Origin: CAYQZD01 sp964421875
GTDB lineage: Bacteria > Electryoneota > Tariuqbacteria > Tariuqbacterales > Tariuqbacteraceae
DNA length: 64,000 bases
Direction of reading: 5' to 3'
Assembly (NCBI GenBank): GCA_964421875.1
Contig: CAYQZD010000002.1
Coordinates: 17,933 to 81,932 of the forward strand
Shown here: in pieces, positions 8,602-17,276 of the stretch
How positions within the stretch are numbered: position 1 is the first letter of the stretch
How the letters are laid out: every line of letters starts with the position of its first letter
Notes under the pieces: generated by a model
Database searches by the model: none
What the model saw: only the letters and a program-made list of their open reading frames with translations
What the model was told of the DNA's origin: nothing
Translations under genes and position numbers: made by a program

Positions 8602-9164
8602 ATCCATTCGAAGAGAAAAAAAACGCGCTGGGGATGGTGGAGTGGAACTCTATCGCCCTGGGAATTTTCGCCGCCGACGCGATGCTCAAAGTCTCCGAAG
8701 TGGAATTGATTTACGCCAACACTATCTGTCCCGGTAAATACATTTGCGTGGTCAGAGGCGATGTGGCGGCGGTGAAGGCTTCGGTGGAAGCGGGAAAGGA
8801 CGCTTCACCTGTGAGTGTGGTGGATGAGATGGTGATTCCCAATCTGCACTCCACGGTATTCCCCGCCATCAACTCCCTCACTTGCGCGGAGAAGGTCGAC
8901 GCGGTGGGCATCATCGAGACCTTTTCCGCAGCTTCAGCTTTGGTGGCGGCGGATCGAGCCGCTAAGACCGCGGAAATTCTACTGCTATCGGTGAGGCTGG
9001 CAACCGGATTGGGGGGGAAGTCTTTCGTGGTGGTGACCGGGGAAGTGGCGGCGGTGCGTTCTGCAGTGGAAGCCGGCGCGCGAACCGCTGAAGACAAGGG
9101 GCTGCTGGTGTATCGAACGGTGGTGCCTCAGCCGGAGCCCCGCTTGTTTGAAAAATTGAATTAG
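8598..9164 (+). CDS. pduT: PduT-like tandem BMC-domain shell protein with Fe-S pore cysteine
   Basis: 188 residues forming two BMC domains in tandem (about 10-95 and 100-182; the second opens AVGIIETFSAASALVAADRA). It is collinear with Salmonella PduT as I recall it, down to the end GLLVYRTVVPQP. TICPGKY places Cys44 where PduT has the pore cysteine (Cys38) that ligates an Fe-S cluster at the trimer axis. A role in passing electrons across a microcompartment shell with PduS is inferred from that family. The ATG overlaps the pduS stop. No hexameric BMC-H or BMC-P gene is nearby, which is odd for a shell locus. Confidence 0.9.
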   Translation: MNPFEEKKNALGMVEWNSIALGIFAADAMLKVSEVELIYANTICPGKYICVVRGDVAAVKASVEAGKDASPVSVVDEMVIPNLHSTVFPAINSLTCAEKVDAVGIIETFSAASALVAADRAAKTAEILLLSVRLATGLGGKSFVVVTGEVAAVRSAVEAGARTAEDKGLLVYRTVVPQPEPRLFEKLN

Positions 9165-9201
9165 AATACTAATAACTCAATAATCATCGGGAGAATCGAC
9201 T

Positions 9202-9543
9202 ATGAAAATGAACGTTAGGGAACATGAACAGTTCGTAGTGGTAGAACTCAAGGGAAAGATTATGGGAGGACCTGACGCCACGGTTTTTCACGATATGCTT
9301 AAGGAATTAATCGCCCAAGGCCGGCGGCGGTTCATCTTAGATTTGAACAAGGTTGACTGGATGAACAGTTCCGGTCTCGGTATCCTGATTTCCGGGATGA
9401 CTACTATCCGCAGCGCTCAGGGGGAACTGAAATTAGCCAGAATCTCGAATAAAATCAAGAGCCTGCTGATGATTACCAAACTGATCACAGTATTTGACAG
9501 CTATGAAACGGTAGAGGACGCCGCCGCCAGTTTCGCTAAATAA
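9202..9543 (+). CDS. STAS-domain anti-sigma factor antagonist (RsbV/SpoIIAA type)
   Basis: 113 residues, a single STAS domain. The segment WMNSSGLGILISG holds the serine that is phosphorylated by the cognate kinase in this family (one of Ser56/Ser57). GGGAG precedes the ATG. With the PP2C phosphatase and HATPase kinase that follow, it completes a three-part partner switch. The sigma factor or other target is not in the window. Confidence 0.92.
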   Translation: MKMNVREHEQFVVVELKGKIMGGPDATVFHDMLKELIAQGRRRFILDLNKVDWMNSSGLGILISGMTTIRSAQGELKLARISNKIKSLLMITKLITVFDSYETVEDAAASFAK

Positions 9544-9619
9544 TCCCGGGTATTCAGAGAAAATTTATTCAGAGAACAAAAGCATCAATTGACGGCTGCT
9601 TAATGAGGTCCTATTCGCG

Positions 9620-11002
9620 GTGAGTGAGATTATCGATTTACTGCAATCGGTCCGCCTTGGCGTTGCTGATTTTTCCGGCAAGCTCTTATCCAAGGAGGAT
9701 TCGGAGGACTGCGCGTTTCTGGTAAAGCGCGTGGAAACGGGCTTGCTCCGAGCTGTCGAACTGACTCAAGAGCACGAGCGCAGGGACCGGCTCTTCGATG
9801 AGCTTTACTACAATGTGGGCTCGAAACTCAACGCGACCTTCGACCAGAACGAGTTGCTTGATAACATCATAGATGCGCTGGGACAGCTTATAAGCTTCGA
9901 TGCCGCCGGGATTTTCCTGGTAGATACGGATACCGGGAATATTGAGGCAGAAGTTATCAAGGGATACCGGAAAGAGTTCCTGGGCAGCGTGCATCAGAAA
10001 GTTGGCGAGGGCGTCCTCGGCTGGGTGATAGAAAGCGCCCAATCGGTCAGACTTGCCGACGTCCGAAATGACGACCGTTATATCGACGCCCGTCCCGAAA
10101 CCCGTTCGGAGGTCGCGGCGCCGATGGTTAGCGAAGGTAAGGTGATTGGCTGTATCAACCTGGAAAGCGATAAAATCGCCGCCTTCAGCGAAGAGGATGT
10201 CGCCCTGCTGGAAACATTCGCCACCCAGGCTTCGCTGGCGGTGCAGCGAGCCAGATTGTACCGTGAGTTAGTCGATACCAAGCGCTTGGAAGAGGAGGTG
10301 GCGCTGGCGAGGAAGATTCAGACCTCGCTTCTGCCCAAGAAGCCGCCTCAATTTCCGGGGTACGATCTGGCCGGAATGAACATTCCTTCAACTGAAGTCG
10401 GGGGAGATTATTACGATTTCATTCGTTTAATAGGCGGGGGTTTGGGATTGGCAATCGCCGACGTCTCCGGCAAGGGAATCGGAGCCGCGTTTATTATGTC
10501 CGGCGTGAGGGCTTCGCTCAGGGCGGAAATCCGTCACAACCTTGACCCCAGTATGTTGATGCACAAAGTCAATCACTTTGTTTATGAGAGCACCGACTCC
10601 GGCAGTTTCGTGACCGCTTTCTACGGAGTTTTGAATGGCGATGAATTCAATTATGTCAACGCCGGACATAATCCGCCTATTTTGATGCGAGGCGACCAGA
10701 GTTTCATTATGCTGGAGGACGGCGGATTGGTGCTGGGGCTGGCGGAGGAACAGCATTTCCGCGAGGGGAGGATACATCTGGAACCGGGTGATACGCTATT
10801 GCTATACACCGATGGCGTGTCGGAGGCTATGAATCGTCAAGAGATGGAATTTGGCGCGGAACGTTTGATTGAGGCGTTAAAGGAATCTCAGGGAATGAGC
10901 GCCAATGTCAAGGTGGATTTCATCCACCGCAATGTAAGAGATTTCGCCGGCAGGTCGAAACAAGCGGATGATTTGACCATAATGGTGGTGAACAAAATAT
11001 GA
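9620..11002 (+). CDS. GAF-PP2C serine phosphatase (RsbU/SpoIIE type)
   Basis: 460 residues starting at GTG with GAGG about 11 nt upstream. A short N-terminal helical part (1-55) is followed by a GAF sensor domain (about 60-220) and a short coiled linker (SpoIIE-type LARKIQTSLLPKKPP). The PPM phosphatase domain has metal-binding motifs GGDYYDF, DVSGKGIGAA, YVNAGHNPP, LLYTDGVSEAM and DDLTIMVV. It would dephosphorylate the STAS protein in response to a ligand or redox signal read by GAF. It overlaps the next gene by 4 nt (ATGA), so translation is coupled. Confidence 0.93.
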   Translation: MSEIIDLLQSVRLGVADFSGKLLSKEDSEDCAFLVKRVETGLLRAVELTQEHERRDRLFDELYYNVGSKLNATFDQNELLDNIIDALGQLISFDAAGIFLVDTDTGNIEAEVIKGYRKEFLGSVHQKVGEGVLGWVIESAQSVRLADVRNDDRYIDARPETRSEVAAPMVSEGKVIGCINLESDKIAAFSEEDVALLETFATQASLAVQRARLYRELVDTKRLEEEVALARKIQTSLLPKKPPQFPGYDLAGMNIPSTEVGGDYYDFIRLIGGGLGLAIADVSGKGIGAAFIMSGVRASLRAEIRHNLDPSMLMHKVNHFVYESTDSGSFVTAFYGVLNGDEFNYVNAGHNPPILMRGDQSFIMLEDGGLVLGLAEEQHFREGRIHLEPGDTLLLYTDGVSEAMNRQEMEFGAERLIEALKESQGMSANVKVDFIHRNVRDFAGRSKQADDLTIMVVNKI

Positions 11003-11439
11003 GAGAGGTCGAAAAATTGGTAATTCCCTCAGACCAGGATGAACTTCCCCGGGTCGACGAAGCCGCCGATAGAATCGCCAGGGAGATGGGTTTTAGCAAG
11101 GAGGAGCGCGATGATATCGCTATTTCCGTATCAGAAGCGGTCAACAACGCTATCCTGCACGGCAATCGCGGCGACAAGAAGAAGAAGGTGATTATCACCT
11201 TCTTCAAGCGCGATGATTCCCTGATAGTTAAAGTTAAGGACCAGGGCACCTGTTTCGATCCTGAGCGCGATTTACCTCAGGACCCCACCTCGCCGGATAA
11301 TATTCTGAAGGAGAAAGGGCGGGGGGTTTTCATCGTGCGGCATTTGATGGACGAAGTAAGCTATAACTGCTCCTCCGACGGGACGGAGATGGTGATGGTC
11401 AAGTTGAAAACGCCCCGCGAAATTCTGTCTTCTAAGTAA
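10999..11439 (+). CDS. HATPase anti-sigma factor / serine kinase (RsbW/SpoIIAB type)
   Basis: 146 residues of the GHKL fold with the N-box SEAVNNAILHGN, G1 DQGTCFDP and G2 GRGVFIVRHLMDE. In the partner-switch model it binds either its target sigma factor or the unphosphorylated STAS protein, and it phosphorylates the latter. It is translationally coupled to the phosphatase gene. The target is unknown. Confidence 0.92.
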   Translation: MREVEKLVIPSDQDELPRVDEAADRIAREMGFSKEERDDIAISVSEAVNNAILHGNRGDKKKKVIITFFKRDDSLIVKVKDQGTCFDPERDLPQDPTSPDNILKEKGRGVFIVRHLMDEVSYNCSSDGTEMVMVKLKTPREILSSK

Positions 11440-11458
11440 TGAAAGAAAATAACACAAC

Positions 11459-11540
11459 CGTGGTGCCGGGTCTCCGCATTCGGCGCCAAATAATAATTAT
11501 TATTGAATATGCTGTCGACTGCGGAGAGTCGACAGCACAC
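11459..11540. repeat. Composite hairpin repeat (two TCYCCGCA-loop hairpins)
   Basis: Hairpin 11462-11487 has arms GGTGCCGGG/TTCGGCGCC around loop TCTCCGCA. Hairpin 11511-11536 has arms GCTGTCGAC/GTCGACAGC around TGCGGAGA, the loop's reverse complement. The AT-rich joint and second hairpin recur nearly unchanged at 56031-56082. Confidence 0.7.
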
Positions 11541-11586
11541 TTTTAGTATTTGGGCGAAGGCCCCTTTAGAAACCGCTAAGTTACTA

Positions 11587-11623
11587 ACTTGCGGACTTGT
11601 AAACTTGTCAACTTGTTAACTTA
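11587..11623. repeat. Degenerate octamer array
   Basis: Four units of 8 bp (ACTTGCGG, ACTTGTAA, ACTTGTCA, ACTTGTTA) plus a partial unit, 22 bp before the 3-hydroxyacyl-CoA dehydrogenase start. Confidence 0.7.
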
Positions 11624-11644
11624 TTCTAAGATAAAGGTAAGCGA

Positions 11645-12598
11645 ATGGTCAATCAAGAGTTCGAAGAAATAATAGGCAAACCGCTGGAGATTGACGATAA
11701 GGATCCCCAGAATCTGGTTCAAGCCGGTATGGTTGGCGCTGGGACTATGGGTCAGGGCATAGCCCAGTTAATGGCTCAGAACGGAATCGATGTGCTGTTG
11801 GTGGAGAAGGATAAGGAATCGTTGGAACGCTCCCTCCAGGAGTTGGCTGAGAGTATGGATCGTGAAATCAGGCGTTGGGGAATGACCGCCTCGGAAAAAC
11901 GAGCGGTGCTCTCCCGTATCGTGGGCACCGTAGATTACGAAGAACTGGGAAGAGTCCCTTTGATAATCGAATCTGTCCCGGAAGACCTGAAAATCAAGCA
12001 GGATTTATTTCAGCATATCGATGAGGTCTGCCGTGAAGACGCCATTTTAGTCTCCAACACCTCAACCCTCAGCCTTTCGGAAATCGCCGCGGTGACCAGC
12101 CGCCCGGAAAATGTCATCGGTATGCACTTTATGAATCCGGTGACCAAAACTACATTGGTGGAAGTTATCCGCGGCTTGAAAACTGCGGAAACCACTTTCA
12201 ATTATATCAAAGGCTTCGCCGAGCGCATCAACAAAGTGGTGGTGGAAGTCTACGAATATCCGGGATACGTAACTACCCGGATAATCATTCCTATGCTCAA
12301 CGAGGCGATGTATGTTTTAATGGAGGGTGTCGCCACCGCCGAAGGTATCGACACCGCGATGAAGCTGGGCTACAACCTGAATTTCGGTCCCCTGGAATTT
12401 GCCGACATAATGGGGCTGGATGAAGTGATGAAATGGATGGAAACACTGTTCCACGAGCTGGGCGACCTTAAATACCGGCCCTGCCCCCTGCTGAGGAAAC
12501 TGGTTAGAGCCGGGCACCTGGGTAAAAAGACCGGCGCAGGATTCTTCAAATACGACAAGGATGGCAACAAGATCAAGAGCCCGGGTTTAGGGATTTAA
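11645..12598 (+). CDS. 3-hydroxyacyl-CoA (3-hydroxybutyryl-CoA) dehydrogenase
   Basis: NAD-dependent oxidation or reduction of 3-hydroxyacyl-CoA to 3-ketoacyl-CoA. It has 317 residues with the Rossmann motif GAGTMGQGIA at 31-40, SNTSTLS and the catalytic region IGMHFMNPV, then the C-terminal 3HCDH helical domain (LEFADIMGLD..., TGAGFFKYD). An extra about 25 residues before the Rossmann fold is longer than the compact family form, yet AAAGG supports this ATG. Hbd-type (C4) activity is likely from size; chain-length specificity cannot be read. Confidence 0.9.
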   Translation: MVNQEFEEIIGKPLEIDDKDPQNLVQAGMVGAGTMGQGIAQLMAQNGIDVLLVEKDKESLERSLQELAESMDREIRRWGMTASEKRAVLSRIVGTVDYEELGRVPLIIESVPEDLKIKQDLFQHIDEVCREDAILVSNTSTLSLSEIAAVTSRPENVIGMHFMNPVTKTTLVEVIRGLKTAETTFNYIKGFAERINKVVVEVYEYPGYVTTRIIIPMLNEAMYVLMEGVATAEGIDTAMKLGYNLNFGPLEFADIMGLDEVMKWMETLFHELGDLKYRPCPLLRKLVRAGHLGKKTGAGFFKYDKDGNKIKSPGLGI

Positions 12599-12761
12599 GG
12601 AAAGTCTGAGTAAGAATGTAATAGCCTATGATTTTTAAGTAATAGTCATATTGCCATTCCGGCTTGCTTCGCAGCCAGAATAATCCTATCACTTCAGGTG
12701 CGAGAGTGTTATAGTTTAATAAGAAATTGTTTAGTAACAGGAATTAACAGAATAAAATAGA

Positions 12762-13994
12762 ATGAAAATACTGATTCTCAACTGCGGTTCCTCCTCCGTG
12801 AAATATCAGTTGATGGATATGACCGAGAGGAAGGCGCTGGCCAAGGGATTAGTGGAGCGTATCGGGATGAGGGGAGCCATCCTCACGCACTACCGCTATG
12901 ACGGGGATAAAGTGAAAATAGCCGGGGAAATCATCGACCATCAGATGGCTATAGAATTCATCCTCGGAATTCTGCTGTCTCCCAATCACGGAGTGATAAA
13001 AGATCGGAGGGAAATCGAAGCGGTGGGGCACCGCGTGGTTCACGGCGGCGAAAGGTTCACCGGCTCGGTGCTCATCAACGCCGATGTAATGGAGGGACTG
13101 CATGACTGCATCGACCTGGCGCCCCTGCACAATCCCCACAACATCAAAGGCATCCGCGCCTGCCAGCGGCTGCTGCCCGGATTGCCGATGGTGGGGGTGT
13201 TCGACACCGCTTTTCATAGCACCCTACCGGATTATGCTTTTACCTACGGTATACCCTATCTGCTATACAAACGATACTCCCTCCGCCGCTTCGGCTTTCA
13301 CGGAACCTCCCACTACTATGTGTCCCAGGAAGCGGCTAAAATGATGGATAAGCCCATTACCGAATTGAAAATGATTACCTGCCATCTGGGAAACGGCTGC
13401 AGCGCCGCCGCTGTGGATAAAGGCCGGTCGGTCGATACCACGATGGGATTCACCCCGGTGGAAGGGCTGCTGATGGGTACCAGGTGCGGAGATTTGGACC
13501 CCAGCGCCATTTTGTACATCATCAGCCGCGAAGAGCTGACTATGGGAGAAGCTAACGCGCTTATGAATAAGCATTCCGGGATGCAGGGCATCTCCGGCGT
13601 ATCCTCCGATATGCGGGAAATCCTGGAAGAAACTAATAACGGCAATAAGCGCGCCGAACTCGCTTTGGATGTATTCTGCTATCGTTTGAAGAAATATATC
13701 GGCTCCTACGCTGTCGCGATGAGCGGTTTGGACGCCATCATTTTCACCGGCGGTATCGGCGAGAAAGCCGCTGAAGTGCGCCGCCGCACCCTGCAGGGGA
13801 TGGAATTCCTCGGCGTGAAACTCGACGAGGAGAAAAACGCCGCCTCAAAAGGTGAACAAGGCATCGTTTCCACCGAAGATTCCAGTGTCTCCGTGCTCGT
13901 TATTCCCACTAACGAAGAGTTGGTGATTGCGATTGACACTGAAAGAATCGTTAAGGAAATTAAAACGGAAACCGCCGCTGCAACGGAAAAGTAA
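12762..13994 (+). CDS. ackA: Acetate kinase
   Basis: Makes ATP and acetate from acetyl phosphate and ADP, or the reverse. It has 410 residues with the ASKHA start ILNCGSSSVKY (5-15), GHRVVHGGE, FDTAFH, RRFGFHGTSH, HLGNGCS and FTGGIGE. A phosphotransacetylase is not in the window. PduW of propanediol loci is a paralogue (propionate kinase), so a role with the PduS/PduT genes 3.6 kb upstream is possible but not shown. Confidence 0.96.
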   Translation: MKILILNCGSSSVKYQLMDMTERKALAKGLVERIGMRGAILTHYRYDGDKVKIAGEIIDHQMAIEFILGILLSPNHGVIKDRREIEAVGHRVVHGGERFTGSVLINADVMEGLHDCIDLAPLHNPHNIKGIRACQRLLPGLPMVGVFDTAFHSTLPDYAFTYGIPYLLYKRYSLRRFGFHGTSHYYVSQEAAKMMDKPITELKMITCHLGNGCSAAAVDKGRSVDTTMGFTPVEGLLMGTRCGDLDPSAILYIISREELTMGEANALMNKHSGMQGISGVSSDMREILEETNNGNKRAELALDVFCYRLKKYIGSYAVAMSGLDAIIFTGGIGEKAAEVRRRTLQGMEFLGVKLDEEKNAASKGEQGIVSTEDSSVSVLVIPTNEELVIAIDTERIVKEIKTETAAATEK

Positions 13995-14131
13995 ACCATC
14001 ATCCGATGGCTTCTCTTTGCGAACCATCGAATAGCTTAGGATAAACCCTTGTGCGAGGGTCTCTTTCGCGACCTCGCGCAACTTAAGATGAAAATTACCG
14101 GCTCGCATATAGACGCTGCCGCTATTTTCAG
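13995..14131. repeat. Family K dispersed repeat, copy 1
   Basis: The segment from ATCATCCGATGG through TTCGCGACCTCGCGCAAC, then GACGCTGCCGCTATTTTCAG, recurs in shorter form at 17165-17258. Several short stem-loops are visible. Confidence 0.5.
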
Positions 14132-14172
14132 GATAAATAAATATTAACTACAATAATAAGACTATTTCATCA

Positions 14173-15045
14173 ATGACTGTAAACCAAATCGTAAAAAAGC
14201 GTGTTTTGGTGGAAAGTATCATAGAGATTGAAGTCTATTCTCCGGTGATTGCGCGAAAGCACCGGGCGGGGCAGTTCATCATCCTCCGTATCCACGAGGA
14301 AGGAGAACGCATCCCCCTCACCATAGCCGATTCACATCCGGATAAGGGGACCATCACTCTGATCTATCAGATAGTGGGTAAAACCACGGAGCATCTTTCC
14401 ACCCTTGACCAGGGGGATATGATTCAAGACCTGGTGGGACCCTTGGGGAATCCCACCCACCTTGAAAAATTCGGGACCGTAGTCTGTATCGGAGGTGGCT
14501 GCGGCGTAGCTCCCGTGTATCCCATCACCAAAGCGATGAAAGAAGCCGGAAACCACGTCATCGGCATCATTGGCGCCCGTTCCAAAGACCTCCTGATAAT
14601 GGAAAACCGGATGCGGGCTGTCTGCGATGAACTGCAAATCTGCACCGATGACGGCTCCTACGGCGCTCACGGCTTCGTCTCAGATGTTTTAAAAAGACTG
14701 TTGGATGAGGGTGAGAAAATAGACATGGTGGTCGCTGTAGGCCCGGTGCCGATGATGAGGGTGGTGTCGAATCTCACTAAAGAATACGATGTCCCCACCG
14801 TAGTCAGCCTCAACACCATTATGGTTGACGGCACCGGGATGTGCGGCGCCTGCAGGGTCACAGTGGGTGGAGCCACCAGGTTTGTCTGCGTTGACGGCCC
14901 CGAATTCGACGGTCATCGGGTGGATTGGGTGGAAATGAGTAAAAGGATGCGCGCTTACCTGCCTCAAGAGCGGGAATCACTGACGCGTTTCCGGGAACTG
15001 TGCAAATGCGAAACCCAGTTGGAGAGTTGCGACTATGGCAAATAA
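14173..15045 (+). CDS. nfnA: NfnA / sulfide dehydrogenase beta-type FAD-NAD(H) reductase subunit
   Basis: 290 residues of the ferredoxin-NADP reductase-like, dihydroorotate dehydrogenase electron-transfer-like family: an N-terminal FAD-binding barrel (RKHRAGQFIILRI), an NAD-binding fold (CIGGGCGVAPVYPITKAM) and a C-terminal [2Fe-2S] site (GMCGACRVTVGG...RFVCVDGPEF). It is paired by an 11-nt overlap with the glutamate-synthase-like subunit, the NfnAB/SudAB arrangement that couples NADH, NADPH and ferredoxin. No good ribosome site precedes the ATG. Confidence 0.9.
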   Translation: MTVNQIVKKRVLVESIIEIEVYSPVIARKHRAGQFIILRIHEEGERIPLTIADSHPDKGTITLIYQIVGKTTEHLSTLDQGDMIQDLVGPLGNPTHLEKFGTVVCIGGGCGVAPVYPITKAMKEAGNHVIGIIGARSKDLLIMENRMRAVCDELQICTDDGSYGAHGFVSDVLKRLLDEGEKIDMVVAVGPVPMMRVVSNLTKEYDVPTVVSLNTIMVDGTGMCGACRVTVGGATRFVCVDGPEFDGHRVDWVEMSKRMRAYLPQERESLTRFRELCKCETQLESCDYGK

Positions 15046-16504
15046 TAAACCTGCTGAAGACAAAAAGAAACCACTTAAACCCAAAAAACCCAAAATCCCC
15101 CGCCAGGCGATGCCTCAGCAAACCCCGGAGGAGAGGGTTACAAATTTCAACGAAGTCCCCCTGGGATACTCTCCGGAAACCGCAATGATTGAAGCTGCCC
15201 GCTGCATTATGTGTAAAAAACCCAAATGCATCGATGGCTGCCCCGTGGAAATCGATATTCCCGCCTTTATAAACCTGATTAAGGAGGGTAAATTTTCCGA
15301 AGCGTCGCGAAAGATTAAGGAGGAAAACGCGCTCCCCGCTATCTGCGGCAGGGTCTGCCCGCAGGAGGAGCAGTGCGAAATTGTCTGCGTGCTGGGAATC
15401 AAGCAGGAACCGGTGGCCATCGGACGCCTGGAACGGTTCGCCTCCGACTGGGAGCGGCGGGAAGATGATGTGCAGGTCCCCCATATTCCCCCGCCCACCG
15501 GGAAAAAGGTAGCGGTGGTCGGCTCCGGACCTGCGGGACTAACCGTCGCCGGCGAGCTGGCGCTCAAGGGTTATAAGGTTACCATCTTCGAAGCCTTGCA
15601 CAAGCCGGGTGGAGTGCTGATGTACGGCATCCCCGAATTCCGTCTCCCCAAAGCGATTGTCCAAGCCGAGGTCGATTATGTAAAATCCCTGGGAGTGGAT
15701 CTGACGCTGAACGCAGTCATCGGACGCTACCAGTCTGTGGATGAACTACTACGGGAGTACGACGCTATCTTCCTGGGGACCGGCGCCGGACTTCCCTACT
15801 TTATGCATATCCCCGGCGAAAACCTGAACGGGGTATATTCCGCTAATGAATACCTCACCCGCTCCAATCTGATGAAAGCCTATCGTTTCCCCGAATACGA
15901 CACTCCCATCGCCAAGTCGCGCCGGGTGGTGGTTCTGGGAGGAGGGAATGTGGCAATGGATTCCGCCCGCACCGCGCTGCGGCTGGGAGCGGAGGAAGTT
16001 TACATCGTCTATCGCCGTTCTCGTAAAGAGATGCCGGCGCGGATTGAGGAAATCGAACGCGCCGAAGAGGAGGGAATCGTCTTCCATCTCCTCACTAATC
16101 CCACCCGCTTCCTGGGCGACGAGGAGGGCTGGGTGAAAAGTATGGAGTGCCTCCGGATGGAGTTAGGCGAGCCCGACCAGTCCGGCCGCCGCCGACCCAT
16201 TCCAAAGGAAGGGAGCGAATTCCTGATAGATGTGGATACTGTAGTAGTCGCTATCGGGAACGGCGCCAATCCGTTGCTGCCGCAAACCACTCCCGGACTG
16301 AAAACTAATAAATGGGGCAACATCATCGCCAATGAAGAGACCGGCGCCACCACTAAGAAGGGCGTTTACGCCGGCGGGGACATCGTCATTGGCGCCGCTA
16401 CCGTGATTCTGGCGATGGGAGCGGGGAAAAAAGCCTCCCGGGCGATACACCGCTATATTATGGGCGAGGAAGAATTCGAAGCCCAGGCTCCGCAGGCGGA
16501 ATAA
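15035..16504 (+). CDS. nfnB: NfnB / NADPH-dependent glutamate-synthase-like subunit
   Basis: 489 residues. The N-terminal domain carries two cysteine clusters for [4Fe-4S] centres (RCIMCKKPKCIDGCPVEIDIP and ICGRVCPQEEQCEIVC). Next come an FAD-binding site (VAVVGSGPAGLTVAGELA) and an NADPH-binding site (VVVLGGGNVAMDSARTALRLG). It ends with the FAD motif GVYAGGDIVIGAAT. GltD-like proteins share this layout, but the overlap with the upstream NfnA-type gene and absence of a GltB partner favour NfnAB electron bifurcation. Confidence 0.9.
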   Translation: MANNKPAEDKKKPLKPKKPKIPRQAMPQQTPEERVTNFNEVPLGYSPETAMIEAARCIMCKKPKCIDGCPVEIDIPAFINLIKEGKFSEASRKIKEENALPAICGRVCPQEEQCEIVCVLGIKQEPVAIGRLERFASDWERREDDVQVPHIPPPTGKKVAVVGSGPAGLTVAGELALKGYKVTIFEALHKPGGVLMYGIPEFRLPKAIVQAEVDYVKSLGVDLTLNAVIGRYQSVDELLREYDAIFLGTGAGLPYFMHIPGENLNGVYSANEYLTRSNLMKAYRFPEYDTPIAKSRRVVVLGGGNVAMDSARTALRLGAEEVYIVYRRSRKEMPARIEEIERAEEEGIVFHLLTNPTRFLGDEEGWVKSMECLRMELGEPDQSGRRRPIPKEGSEFLIDVDTVVVAIGNGANPLLPQTTPGLKTNKWGNIIANEETGATTKKGVYAGGDIVIGAATVILAMGAGKKASRAIHRYIMGEEEFEAQAPQAE

Positions 16505-16527
16505 AACACTCCTGCACTGCAAACTAA

Positions 16528-16556
16528 TTGACTTTTTGCCTGTATTTTTATATATT
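16528..16556 (+). promoter_or_regulatory. Sigma-70-type promoter for the yceD-rpmF-fab cluster
   Basis: TTGACT at 16528-16533, a 17-nt spacer and TATATT at 16551-16556. The predicted start is near 16563, about 95 nt before the gene at 16657. Confidence 0.6.
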
Positions 16557-16656
16557 GAAAGCTCAATTTTAAAATAACGGCGGCGTTTCTGCGCGAATCT
16601 GTTACGTAATCCCTTTCATACGTAATAAAAGCGCAGTCGTCCGTCTCCGATGGTCT

Positions 16657-17166
16657 ATGATAATAAAACTCCACGACCTCAGAAAGGGGCCCAACGAAAT
16701 TGTCATTGCCGGCGTTCCCGAAGAATTGGAACTGCCGGTCAAGGTCTTTGCTCGTCCGGTGGAAGTGAAGCTCATTCTGGAAGAGATCGGCGGTTTGATT
16801 AAGGCCGATTTCTTGCTTAAGACCGTGACCAGACAAATCTGCGACCGCTGCGCCGCGGACTTTGAAATGCCGCTCGAGGTTAAACACCTGATGTATTTTA
16901 TACCTGAAGGTGAAGGCAGCCTCTCCGGCCAGGACGAAGTGAAATACTTCCATCCCGACCGGCCTCAGGTGAACATCGGCGGCGACGTGCACGACGATCT
17001 GATGCTGGCTATCCCCCAGAAAATCCTCTGCAGCGAGGATTGCAGAGGGCTGTGCCCGCAATGCGGAGCGGATTTGAACTTAGAAGAATGCTCCTGCGCC
17101 CGGGAGAAAATAGACCCTAGGTGGGAAAAATTAGCTAAACTCAGAGAGCAGTTAAAGACCGATTAA
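16657..17166 (+). CDS. yceD: YceD/DUF177-family protein
   Basis: 169 residues. The C-terminal half has the family cysteine signature: C-x2-C (ICDRCAADF) in the middle and LCSEDCRGLCPQCGADLN near the end, likely a metal-binding site. In E. coli and plants, DUF177 proteins are needed for 23S rRNA accumulation, and the gene normally sits next to rpmF. Here a 195-residue secreted protein gene separates them. Confidence 0.9.
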   Translation: MIIKLHDLRKGPNEIVIAGVPEELELPVKVFARPVEVKLILEEIGGLIKADFLLKTVTRQICDRCAADFEMPLEVKHLMYFIPEGEGSLSGQDEVKYFHPDRPQVNIGGDVHDDLMLAIPQKILCSEDCRGLCPQCGADLNLEECSCAREKIDPRWEKLAKLREQLKTD

Positions 17167-17258
17167 TCCATCATTCGATGGATTCTCTTCGCGACCTCGC
17201 ACAACTAATAATGAAAATTCACGGCTCGCGTATATATACGCTGCCATTATCTTCAGAA
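17165..17258. repeat. Family K dispersed repeat, copy 2
   Basis: Shares ATCATTCGATGG, TTCGCGACCTCGCACAAC and ACGCTGCCATTATCTTCAG with 13995-14131. It lies between yceD and the next gene. Confidence 0.5.
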
Positions 17259-17276
17259 CAAACGGAGGAGTTATAA

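Noticed and set aside
7285..9164. Complete propanediol microcompartment operon
   Set aside because: Only PduS- and PduT-like genes are present; no BMC-H, BMC-P, diol dehydratase or aldehyde dehydrogenase was found.
16453..17061. 202-codon minus-strand frame over yceD
   Set aside because: It lies opposite a conserved gene and has no protein-like features.
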